From: Rhodospirillales bacterium
GTDB lineage: Bacteria; Pseudomonadota; Alphaproteobacteria; Rhodospirillales; UBA2165
NCBI GenBank assembly: GCA_022822205.1
Contig: JAJECC010000020.1
Coordinates: 1-38,689, forward strand
Reading direction: 5' to 3'
DNA length: 38,689 nucleotides
The position numbers were made by a program, and so were the translations under genes. Each line of letters starts with the position of its first letter. Position 1 is the first letter of the stretch. Positions 28,918 to 36,599 of the stretch are shown piece by piece. The notes below the pieces were generated by a model. That model saw nothing but the letters and a program-made list of their open reading frames with translations, did no database searches and was not told where the DNA came from.

Positions 28918-30255
28918 GTGACCGGCACCGGGGATTCATCTGAGCCAAAACGCGGACTGACCGGACGGCCCGGCTTCGTCGCTTTCCAGCACACCGACTA
29001 CACGTTCTATTTCATCTCCCGGGTGAGTTCGGTCTTCGGCGTCGATTTGATGAGCGCCACGTTGTTTTGGCAGCTCTGGCGAATCACCCAGGAAGAGCTG
29101 GTATACGCCGCCCTCGGCGTCGGGATGTTCCTGCCGTTTCTGATCCTGTTTCCCCTGTCGGGCTGGACGGCGGATCACCATCCGCGCACCAAGATTCTGC
29201 TGGGTACCGTCAGCCTCCAGGGGCTCTGCGCGGCCAGTTTCCTCTACCTGACCTGGGCCGATGCGCCATTTCTCTGGTTCATACCGTCGATCGCGTTGCT
29301 GGGCGTCGCCCGGGCGTTTCAACAACCGGCGCAACAGGCGATCGTCCCCGTCCTGGTGCCGTCGGGGCACCTGGCCAACGCAATCGCCTGGCAATCGACG
29401 GCCTTTCAGAGCGCCCGCGTTCTGGGCTGGGGCATATCGGGGACGATCATCGCCATCGGCGAAGCATCCGGGGTCAACGAGCAATTCGCCTATATCGTGG
29501 TCGTCGCGGTCCTCGTGTTCTCGGCCTTCTTTACCTTCCTGATCAAGGCCAGGGCGCAGATCATGGCCAAGGATCCGCTGAATTTTTCGACGGTCGCCGC
29601 CGGGCTCCGGTTCGTGTTCTCCCGTAAAATCATCCTCGGCGCCATTGGTCTCGACCTGGTCGCCGTGCTGCTGGGAAGCGCCAAGGCCATGATGCCCATC
29701 TACGCGACCAAGGTCCTGCAAATCGAAACCGCTCTTTACGGGTTGCTTCAGGGATCGCTGGTCATGGGATCGTTGATCTTCATGTTGGGCCTCACTCAAT
29801 TTCCGATCAAGCGTCACGCGGGACGCAAGCTGTTCCTCGCGGTGGGCGCCTTCGGGCTGTTCACCATCGTCTTCGGCCTGTCGACCGTGTTCTGGGTTTC
29901 ATTGGTGGCGCTGTTCTTCGTCGGCGCCGGCGACAGCATTTCCATCTTCATTCGCAACAATCTGGTGCAGATCATCACCCCGGATGAAATGCGGGGCCGG
30001 GTGAACGCGGTCAATTCCGTCTTCATCGGCGCATCCAACGAACTGGGCGATGCGGAATCGGGCGCCGTCGCGCACGTCTTCGGGCCCGTGGCCGCCGTGG
30101 TCATCGGCGGCGTCGGCACCATTATCGTGACCATCGCCTTCGCCAGGAAAATTCCCGATCTGTGGAATGTCGACCGCCTCGACCCGGACGATCTGGTGCG
30201 CAAATACCGGGATGTGGAACCGGCGGCGACGCCCGCCGCCCAGGCAGGAGTGTAA
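28918..30255 (+). CDS. MFS transporter, EntS-like (MFS_3 type)
   Basis: The product has 445 residues with about 12 hydrophobic segments. It resembles the MFS_3 group that includes the enterobactin exporter EntS. Typical points are the loop SGWTADHHPRTKILLG after helix 2, the stretch ARAFQQPAQQAIVPVLVP in the first half, and TPDEMRGRVNAVNSVFIGASNELGDAESG near helices 10-11. The start is GTG at 28918, with GGGGGAA about 11 bases upstream. The stop is one base before the ATG of the aldo/keto reductase, so the two are almost certainly co-transcribed. The substrate cannot be read from sequence; no siderophore biosynthesis genes are nearby. Confidence 0.85.
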   Translation: MTGTGDSSEPKRGLTGRPGFVAFQHTDYTFYFISRVSSVFGVDLMSATLFWQLWRITQEELVYAALGVGMFLPFLILFPLSGWTADHHPRTKILLGTVSLQGLCAASFLYLTWADAPFLWFIPSIALLGVARAFQQPAQQAIVPVLVPSGHLANAIAWQSTAFQSARVLGWGISGTIIAIGEASGVNEQFAYIVVVAVLVFSAFFTFLIKARAQIMAKDPLNFSTVAAGLRFVFSRKIILGAIGLDLVAVLLGSAKAMMPIYATKVLQIETALYGLLQGSLVMGSLIFMLGLTQFPIKRHAGRKLFLAVGAFGLFTIVFGLSTVFWVSLVALFFVGAGDSISIFIRNNLVQIITPDEMRGRVNAVNSVFIGASNELGDAESGAVAHVFGPVAAVVIGGVGTIIVTIAFARKIPDLWNVDRLDPDDLVRKYRDVEPAATPAAQAGV

Positions 30256-30256
30256 A

Positions 30257-31225
30257 ATGAAATTCAAGCGATTGGGCCGGACCGGCGCCGAGGTGCCGAT
30301 AATCATTTTCGGCTGCGGCAACGTCGGCGGACTGATGATCCATACCGATGACGACACCATGCACCGGGCGATCGCCCGGGCGCTGGAATCCGGCATCACC
30401 TGGTTTGACACCGCCGAGAGCTATGGACAGGGAAAATCCGAGGAGAACCTGGGCCGGCTGCTCGACGATTTCGAAATTCAGCCGCGCATCTCGACCAAGG
30501 TCCGCCTCCAGCCCGATGATCTTGGCGACATCCCCGGCGAAATCGAGCGCCACGTGGAGGCCAGCCTCAAGCGGCTCCGCCGGGACAGCGTCGAGTTGCT
30601 GCAGTTTCATAACGGCATCGAGGCCGACATATCGGGACGTTCCCTCACCTGGGATCGGGTGGCGGGCTCCGGCGGCGCGATCGAAACTCTCGAGAAGCTC
30701 CGGGATCAGGGGCTGGCGAAGTGGATCGGCTTCACCGCCCTCGGCGACAACGGGCTTTGCCGGGACCTGATCCGGACGGGCCGCGTGGATACGGCGCAGG
30801 TTTACTACAACATGCTGAACCCGTCGGCCGGCGCGGTTTCGGGAAACATGCCCTCCGGCCAGCCCTTCCATGGCCTCTTGGATGCCTGCGCCGAGATGGA
30901 CGTGGGCGTCATCGCCATCCGTACGCTGGCTGCCGGCGTGCTCGCCACCAAGGTTCGTCACGGCCGCGAGAGCATGATCACCGAGAATACGGATCTGGCA
31001 AACGAAGAAAGCCGCGCCGACGCAATGATGACGCCTCTCGGCACGAAGTACGGCACATGGGCGCAAACCGCGCTCCGGTTCGCCTTGTCGGAAAACAGGA
31101 TTTCCTGCGTCGATTTCGCGCCGGGCGAACTCGCGCATCTCGATGAAGCCCTCGCCGCCGTCGAACTCGGTCCCATGGAAGAAGGCGACAGGCGGGATAT
31201 CGAGACGCGCGCGCTCTCGGCATGA
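30257..31225 (+). CDS. Aldo/keto reductase
   Basis: The product has 322 residues with a TIM-barrel NAD(P)H-dependent oxidoreductase pattern. The catalytic tetrad is readable: D51 and Y56 (WFDTAESYG), K81 (ISTKVRL) and H118 (LLQFHNG). The ATG at 30257 has AGGAG 7 bases upstream and gives MKFKRLGRTGAEVPIIIFG. A longer frame starting inside the transporter gene is unlikely. The protein may reduce a carbonyl of the compound that its MFS neighbour exports, but this is only inferred from the one-base spacing. It converges on the hydrolase-OsmC gene with 12 bp between stops. Confidence 0.9.
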   Translation: MKFKRLGRTGAEVPIIIFGCGNVGGLMIHTDDDTMHRAIARALESGITWFDTAESYGQGKSEENLGRLLDDFEIQPRISTKVRLQPDDLGDIPGEIERHVEASLKRLRRDSVELLQFHNGIEADISGRSLTWDRVAGSGGAIETLEKLRDQGLAKWIGFTALGDNGLCRDLIRTGRVDTAQVYYNMLNPSAGAVSGNMPSGQPFHGLLDACAEMDVGVIAIRTLAAGVLATKVRHGRESMITENTDLANEESRADAMMTPLGTKYGTWAQTALRFALSENRISCVDFAPGELAHLDEALAAVELGPMEEGDRRDIETRALSA

Positions 31226-31237
31226 ACGGAATCTGCT

Positions 31238-32464
31238 TTAGGCCAGCCTGGTCTGGATATCCACCTCCGAGTGAAGCGTCCGGTGAACCGGGCACTTGTC
31301 GGCGATCTCCAGCAATTTTTGCCGCTGCTCCCCGGTCAGATCGCCCTCCAGGGTGATGTCCCGTTCGATCCGGTCGATCTTCCCTTCCCGGGTCTCACAG
31401 TTCCCGCAATCCTCGGCATGGATCTTGTCGTGCCGCATGGCGACCGACGCCCGATCCAGCGGAATTTTCTTCCGCGCGGCATACATACGCATGGTCATGG
31501 CCGTGCAGGCGCCGAGGCCCGAGAGCAGCAGATCATAAGGCGTCGGCCCGTTATCCTCGCCGCCGACCCGCGGCGGCTCGTCCGCCATCAGGGTGTGACG
31601 CCCGCCGACGGAAATGGATTGGCCGAACCGCCCGACGCCATTTTCGGCAACGATGACCTCTCCCTCCTTCGCATTCGGCGCCGTCTCGGCCGTCTCTTCG
31701 GTTTCACCCAGATATCTCGTGGCCCAGGCGGAGATCACTTCGGCCACATAAATGGCGTCCGAGCGCTCCGTCAGCAGATGGTCCGCGTCATCCAGGGTGA
31801 CGAAACTCTTGGGGTGCCTGGCCGCCGAATAAATCGCAGCCGCATTGTCGATACCGACCTGCCGGTCGAGTGGACCGTGAAAAACAAGAAGCGCCTTCCT
31901 GAGTTCGGCAATTCGCGCGGCCTGGTCCTGCGATCCGATGTCGTCCAGGAACTGCCGTTTGATGACGAACGGCCGTCCGCCAAGCGTCACCTCGGCTTCG
32001 CCCTTCTCCCGTATCTCGTCCACCGATGCCGAGAAGTTCTCCGACACATGCTCCACATCGAACGGCGCCCCGATGGTGGCCACCGCCGCCGCCTCCGGAA
32101 CCGCCTCGGCCGCCGCGAGAACGGCAGCGCCGCCCATGCTGTGTCCAATGAGAATTTTCGGCGCCTCGTGGTTTTGACGCAGGAATTCCGCGGCCGCCTT
32201 CAGATCGGCGACATTGGACGAGAAGTTCGTGTTGGCGAACTCGCCGTCGGAGTGGCCGAGACCGGTAAAGTCGAAACGGAAAACGGCGATGCCGCGCTCG
32301 GCCAGGCCGGCACTGACCCGGGCGGCGGCAAAAATGTCTTTGGAACACGTGAAACAATGCGCAAAGAGCGCGTAGGCACGGGGTTTGCCGGCCGGCAGGT
32401 CAAGGCGCGCGGCCAGTTCGGCGCCCAACGCACCGGTAAAGGTGACTTTTTCCGATCGGGCCAT
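31238..32464 (-). CDS. Alpha/beta hydrolase fused to an OsmC-family domain
   Basis: The product has 408 residues and two domains. Residues 1-255 or so are an alpha/beta hydrolase with nucleophile Ser109 (GHSMGG), Asp200 (HGPLD) and His229 (DDADH). Residues 265-408 are an OsmC/Ohr-like peroxide-reducing domain with the two expected cysteines C320 (LGACTAMTM) and C391 (DKCPVHRTL). OsmC proteins reduce organic hydroperoxides. The hydrolase may release or process the substrate. An additional CxxC pair, C353 and C356 (EDCGNC), is visible. The ATG at 32464 has GGAG 6-7 bases upstream; upstream in-frame ATGs belong to the leader. This fusion is known in bacteria, but its physiological substrate is not. 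Confidence 0.9.
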   Translation of the reverse strand: MARSEKVTFTGALGAELAARLDLPAGKPRAYALFAHCFTCSKDIFAAARVSAGLAERGIAVFRFDFTGLGHSDGEFANTNFSSNVADLKAAAEFLRQNHEAPKILIGHSMGGAAVLAAAEAVPEAAAVATIGAPFDVEHVSENFSASVDEIREKGEAEVTLGGRPFVIKRQFLDDIGSQDQAARIAELRKALLVFHGPLDRQVGIDNAAAIYSAARHPKSFVTLDDADHLLTERSDAIYVAEVISAWATRYLGETEETAETAPNAKEGEVIVAENGVGRFGQSISVGGRHTLMADEPPRVGGEDNGPTPYDLLLSGLGACTAMTMRMYAARKKIPLDRASVAMRHDKIHAEDCGNCETREGKIDRIERDITLEGDLTGEQRQKLLEIADKCPVHRTLHSEVDIQTRLA

Positions 32465-32489
32465 TCTTATCTCCATTCGCTCGCGGGCG

Positions 32490-32511
32490 TGGGGCGACAC
32501 GTCTCGCCCCA
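32490..32511. repeat. Perfect 8-bp inverted repeat in the hydrolase-OsmC leader
   Basis: The arms TGGGGCGA (32490-32497) and TCGCCCCA (32504-32511) flank a 6-base spacer, 26 bases upstream of the hydrolase-OsmC ATG. It may be an mRNA hairpin or a dimeric operator. No T tract follows, so it is not a terminator. Confidence 0.6.
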
Positions 32512-32673
32512 GCTTCGCCGAGGGCGCCCCGCCGATCAACCGGGAGATGACCGGTTCGACGGCATGACCGTCATCGCGCTGCAATGGCTCAAGCTCAATC
32601 GGCACAAAATTCCGCCTGAATGGGCTCGGGCTTGAGAGTGGCCGGACAGTCAATCTCCCACGGCGGCGGGCGC

Positions 32674-32702
32674 TTGATCGCCTCCCTCCACGGGTCTAGT
32701 CT
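32674..32702 (+). promoter_or_regulatory. Predicted promoter of cysK-sseA-metC
   Basis: TTGATC (32674-32679) and TAGTCT (32697-32702) are separated by 17 bases. The implied start near 32709 leaves a leader of about 44 nt before the cysK ATG. The -35 box is good and the -10 box moderate. Confidence 0.5.
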
Positions 32703-32752
32703 GCGGCCAAATCAACCTCGCATGAAGAATTTCCCCAAATTGGCGGTGACAC

Positions 32753-33754
32753 ATGGACGTTCGTGACGGTCTTCTCGAAACCATTGGAAATACGCCTTTA
32801 ATCAAGCTTCGAGAAGTCTCCGAGGCGACGGGCTGCGAAATCTACGGCAAAGCCGAGTTCATGAATCCGGGCGGGTCGGTGAAGGATCGTGCGGCGCTCT
32901 ACATCGTGCGTGACGCGGAGAAAAAGGGCCAACTCAAGCCGGGCGGGATCATCGTCGAGGGCACCGCCGGCAACACCGGCATCGGCCTCGCCCTGGTCGG
33001 TGATGCGAGCAACTACCGGACCATCATCGTCATTCCCGAAACCCAGACCGAAGAAAAGAAGGACATGCTCCGGCTGGCGGGGGCGGACCTGCGGGAAGTT
33101 CCGGCCGTTCCCTACAAGGACCCCGGAAACTACGTCCATGTCTCGGAACGCATCGCCAAAGAGATGGCCGAAACCCATCCCCATGGCGCCATCTGGGCCA
33201 ACCAGTTCGACAACACGGCCAATCGCGATGCCCACTATCTCGGCACCGGCCCCGAAATCTGGGAGCAGCTCGACGGCAACATCGACGGCTTTACCTGCTC
33301 CGTGGGTACCGGCGGCACGCTCGCCGGCGTCAGCATGGCGCTGAAGGAGCGAAAAAAAGACATAAGGATTGCCATTTCCGATCCCATGGGCTCGGCCCTC
33401 TACGGCTACTACGCCAATGGCGAGCTGAAGGCGGAAGGCGAATCCATTACCGAAGGGATCGGCCAGGGCCGCATCACCGCCAACCTGGAAGACGCGCCCA
33501 TCGAGGAGGCCTATCAAATTACCGATGAAGAAGCGCTGCCCTACATATTTGATTTGCTCAAATATGAAGGTCTGTGCATGGGCACTTCGACGGGCATCAA
33601 CATCGCCGGTGCGGTCCGGCTCGCCAACCAGATGGGTCCCGGCCATACCATCGTCACCATTCTTTGCGATTACGGCACCCGGTATCAGAGCAAGCTGTTC
33701 AATGTCGATTTTCTGAAGTCCAAGGGCCTGCCCTGCCCCGACTGGCTGGCCTGA
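32753..33754 (+). CDS. cysK: Cysteine synthase A (O-acetylserine sulfhydrylase)
   Basis: The product has 333 residues. It is a fold-type II PLP enzyme that makes cysteine from O-acetylserine and sulfide. The PLP lysine is K44 (NPGGSVKDRAALYI). The phosphate-binding loop is SVGTGGTLAGV and the substrate loop is EGTAGNTGIGLALVG, the EGTAGNTG variant rather than the EPTSGNTG of enterobacterial CysK. The terminal DYGTRYQSKLFNVDFL is family-typical. The ATG follows GGCGG by a few bases. sseA begins 12 bp later and metC 12 bp after that, so this is the first gene of a sulfur operon. A cystathionine beta-synthase role cannot be fully excluded from sequence alone. Confidence 0.92.
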   Translation: MDVRDGLLETIGNTPLIKLREVSEATGCEIYGKAEFMNPGGSVKDRAALYIVRDAEKKGQLKPGGIIVEGTAGNTGIGLALVGDASNYRTIIVIPETQTEEKKDMLRLAGADLREVPAVPYKDPGNYVHVSERIAKEMAETHPHGAIWANQFDNTANRDAHYLGTGPEIWEQLDGNIDGFTCSVGTGGTLAGVSMALKERKKDIRIAISDPMGSALYGYYANGELKAEGESITEGIGQGRITANLEDAPIEEAYQITDEEALPYIFDLLKYEGLCMGTSTGINIAGAVRLANQMGPGHTIVTILCDYGTRYQSKLFNVDFLKSKGLPCPDWLA

Positions 33755-33766
33755 CGGCGATACCCC

Positions 33767-34621
33767 ATGAGCTACGTCAATCCCGATGCCCTGGTCAGCA
33801 CCGAGTGGCTGGCCGACCATCTCGGCGATCCCAGTATCGCGATCATCGATGCGAGTTGGCATTTGCCCGCGGCCGAACGAAACGGCGGGGAAGAATACGA
33901 AGCCTCCCATATCCCGGGCGCTGTTTTCTTCGATGTGGACACCGTCGCGGATACCGGGTCGGGGCTGCCCCACACTGTTCCTTCACCGGAATTTTTCGCC
34001 GAACAGGCCGGCGCCTTGGGCATCGATAATTCCAAGCGCGTGATCGCCTACGATTCCAATGGCGGTTTCATGGCCGCCATGAGGGCGTGGTGGATGTTCC
34101 GCCTCTACGGTCACGACCGGGTCGCGGTCCTGGATGGCGGGCTCCCGAAGTGGCTTGCCGAAGGCCGGCCGATGACCGATGCGGCGACGGAGATTGCCGC
34201 GGCAAACTTCCAGGCCCGATTCCGCGCCGGCATGGTGCGGACGCTGGATCAGATTATGGCCAACATCGACGACGCCGAATCCCAAATCGTCGACGTCCGG
34301 GCGCCGGGCCGGTTCGACGGCACCGAACCGGAACCCCGCCCCGGCATGCGCTCCGGCCATATTCCCGGCGCCGTCAATCTTCCCTTCGCCGCGTTTCTGG
34401 ACAAGGACCGCCACTTCGTCATGCGTTCGGCCGATGAAATCGGGGCGGTCATCGGCGGGACAGACGGTACGCAAAATCCCATCGTCGCCAGCTGCGGATC
34501 CGGCGTCACCGCCTGTGTGGCGGCACTCGCCCTGCATCTGATCGGCCGCGACGATGTCGCCGTCTATGACGGTTCGTGGAGCGAATGGGGCGGCCGCGGC
34601 GACACGCCGGTTGAAACCTGA
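33767..34621 (+). CDS. sseA: 3-mercaptopyruvate sulfurtransferase (two rhodanese domains)
   Basis: The product has 284 residues and a tandem rhodanese fold. The N-terminal domain (to about residue 135) lacks a catalytic cysteine. The C-terminal domain carries C243 in CGSGVTAC. The CG[S/T]GVT loop distinguishes mercaptopyruvate sulfurtransferases from thiosulfate sulfurtransferases (CRxGxT/V). Domain-typical blocks are YEASHIPGAVFFDVD, VLDGGLPKWLAEG and RSGHIPGAVNLPF. It transfers sulfane sulfur from 3-mercaptopyruvate to thiols or cyanide. It sits between cysK and metC with 12-bp gaps on both sides, so it probably shares their cysteine-derived sulfur pool. Confidence 0.93.
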   Translation: MSYVNPDALVSTEWLADHLGDPSIAIIDASWHLPAAERNGGEEYEASHIPGAVFFDVDTVADTGSGLPHTVPSPEFFAEQAGALGIDNSKRVIAYDSNGGFMAAMRAWWMFRLYGHDRVAVLDGGLPKWLAEGRPMTDAATEIAAANFQARFRAGMVRTLDQIMANIDDAESQIVDVRAPGRFDGTEPEPRPGMRSGHIPGAVNLPFAAFLDKDRHFVMRSADEIGAVIGGTDGTQNPIVASCGSGVTACVAALALHLIGRDDVAVYDGSWSEWGGRGDTPVET

Positions 34622-34633
34622 CCGAGTTGAGAC

Positions 34634-35821
34634 ATGACAGATAAGACCAAGAAGTACGGCCCCAATACCACCATCGTGCACGCGGGGAGCGATCCGCAAA
34701 ACCAGCGGGGCGCCGTCAACCCGCCCGTGTACCACGTCTCGACGGTGGCCCATCCGTCCATGGACGCCATGCGGGAGGCGCGGCTCGGTTCGGATCGAAA
34801 TTTCGTCTATGGACGGCACGGCACGCCGACGTCAATGGCCTTTGAAGAGGCGGCCGCCGCAATCGAGGGCGGCGAACGGGCCAAGGCCGTCTCGTCGGGC
34901 CTGCAGGCCGTCGTCGCCGCGACGCTGGCCTTTGTCGAACGCGGCGACCATATCCTGATGCTGGACAGCGCCTATGCGCCGTCGCGCCGCATGACCGAAG
35001 GCATCCTCGCCAAGATGGGAGTCGAGACGACCTTTTACGATCCTCTGATCGGGGCCGGGATCGCCGAACTCATGCGGCCCAACACAAAGGTGGTGTTCAC
35101 CGAATCACCCGCCTCCCATACGTTCGAGGTCCAGGACATCCCGGCGATCGTCGACGCGGCGCACAAAGGCGGCGCCCTGGTGATTATCGACAACACCTGG
35201 TCGGCGGGTCACTACTTCAAGCCGCTGGCGCACGGGGCCGACGTCTCCGTGCAGGCCGCGACCAAGTATTGGGTCGGTCATTCCGATGCGATGCTCGGCT
35301 GCATCATCACCTCGGAAGAACACTTCCCCAAGATCCGAGCCTCCGTTGCCGCCTTGGGATGCAGCGCCGCGCCGGATGACTGCTATCTCGGTCTCCGAGG
35401 CATCCGGACGCTATCGGTCCGGCTCGAGCGCCATGAGCAAAATGGCCTGAAGCTCGCCGAATGGTTTGCCGGTCAGCCGTCGGTCGACCGCGTTCTCCAT
35501 CCGGCCTTCGACACATGTCCCGGCCATGAATTCTGGAAGCGGGATTTCACCGGCGCGAGCGGCCTGTTCTCGGTTGTTCTCAACCCGGTCGGCCAAAAGG
35601 CCGTCGACGCGATGGTCGACGGGCTCGAGCTTTATTCTCTCGGCGGCAGTTGGGGCGGATATGAGAGCCTCGTGCTGCCGTCGTCCCTGGAAGGAAGCCG
35701 GACCGCGACCGAATGGGATTTCTCAAAGCCCTGCGTCCGGTTTCATGCCGGGCTCGAGGATATCGACGATCTGATCGAAGATGCGCGCGCCGGCCTCAAC
35801 CGTCTGAACGCCGCTGCCTGA
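34634..35821 (+). CDS. metC: Cystathionine beta-lyase
   Basis: The product has 395 residues. It is a fold-type I PLP enzyme of the Cys/Met metabolism family that cleaves cystathionine to homocysteine, pyruvate and ammonia and can release sulfide from cysteine. PLP contacts visible are Y59 (FVYGRHGTPT), the SSGLQAV loop near 88-94, D186 (IIDNTWSAGHYFKPLAHGAD) and the Schiff-base K211 (QAATKYWVGHSDAMLG). The NTWSAG motif and length favour beta-lyase over gamma-synthase. Its last 26 bp overlap the 3' end of the opposing znuB. Confidence 0.93.
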   Translation: MTDKTKKYGPNTTIVHAGSDPQNQRGAVNPPVYHVSTVAHPSMDAMREARLGSDRNFVYGRHGTPTSMAFEEAAAAIEGGERAKAVSSGLQAVVAATLAFVERGDHILMLDSAYAPSRRMTEGILAKMGVETTFYDPLIGAGIAELMRPNTKVVFTESPASHTFEVQDIPAIVDAAHKGGALVIIDNTWSAGHYFKPLAHGADVSVQAATKYWVGHSDAMLGCIITSEEHFPKIRASVAALGCSAAPDDCYLGLRGIRTLSVRLERHEQNGLKLAEWFAGQPSVDRVLHPAFDTCPGHEFWKRDFTGASGLFSVVLNPVGQKAVDAMVDGLELYSLGGSWGGYESLVLPSSLEGSRTATEWDFSKPCVRFHAGLEDIDDLIEDARAGLNRLNAAA

Positions 35822-36599
35822 GCGTCATCAGTCCGGTCGTCAGGGCGAACAGCAATAATCCGAACGAGATAATTGACGGCCCGCCCGGCGTATCGGCGGC
35901 AAACGACAGCCCCAGCCCGCCCGCAACCGACAACCAGCCGATGATTACCGCGAATACGGCCATTCGTTCGGGTGTACGGCTGTAAGGCCGCGCGGTCGCT
36001 GCCGGGATGATCAGCATGGCCGCGACCAGCAATATCCCGACCACCTTCATGGCTGTCGCCACCACCAGCGCCAGGCAGAGCAGAAAGACCAGATTTACCC
36101 GGTCCACCGGCACGCCTTCCGCCCGGGCAAGATCCGCGTGAACCGTCGCGGACAGCAGCGGCCGCCAGAGATAGGCGATGAGAGCCAGCACCAGGGCGCC
36201 GCCGCCGTAGATCCAGGCGATATCCGTCGCGGTAACGGCGAAAATATCGCCGAACAGAAATCCCATGAGGTCGAAGCGCACCCGCTCCAGAAAAGCGACC
36301 GCGACGAGGCCCAGGGCCAACGTGCCGTGTGACAAAATACCCAGGACCGTATCCATGGCGAGACCGGTTCGGCGCTCGATTCCAAGCAGCAAAATCGCCG
36401 CGACCACCGCCACGGCCAGCACCCCGACGGTCAGGTCGATCCCCAACAGCAGTCCGAGAGCGACACCGAGCAATGCCGAGTGAGCCAAGGTGTCTCCGAA
36501 AAAAGACATGCGGCGCCAAACGACGAAGGACCCGAGCGGACCGGTGACCGCAGCCACGCCCGCTCCCGCAAGTACCGCGCGGACCAGGAAGTCATCCAT
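35796..36599 (-). CDS. znuB: Zinc ABC transporter permease ZnuB
   Basis: The product has 267 residues with about eight hydrophobic helices, as in ABC-3 family permeases for zinc and manganese. Recognisable blocks are GPLGSFVVWRRMSFFGDTLAHSALLGVALG near the N-terminus, FLFGDIFAVTATDI, and VKVVGILLV-like ATAMKVVGILLVAAMLIIPAATA. I chose the ATG at 36599 (MDDFLVRAVLAGAG), which overlaps the end of znuC by 8 bp. Upstream in-frame ATGs lie in znuC. Its final 26 bp overlap the metC end tail-to-tail. Confidence 0.94.
   Translation of the reverse strand: MDDFLVRAVLAGAGVAAVTGPLGSFVVWRRMSFFGDTLAHSALLGVALGLLLGIDLTVGVLAVAVVAAILLLGIERRTGLAMDTVLGILSHGTLALGLVAVAFLERVRFDLMGFLFGDIFAVTATDIAWIYGGGALVLALIAYLWRPLLSATVHADLARAEGVPVDRVNLVFLLCLALVVATAMKVVGILLVAAMLIIPAATARPYSRTPERMAVFAVIIGWLSVAGGLGLSFAADTPGGPSIISFGLLLFALTTGLMTLRQRRSDG

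Larger units (their letters stand above)
32465..32752. other. Divergent intergenic region between hydrolase-OsmC and cysK
   Basis: These 288 bases separate two divergently read genes and hold no convincing ORF. They contain the cysK promoter (32674-32702) and a perfect 8-bp inverted repeat (32490-32511) in the leader of the hydrolase-OsmC gene. Short open frames here (for example ATG near 32585) end after about a dozen codons. Confidence 0.6.
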
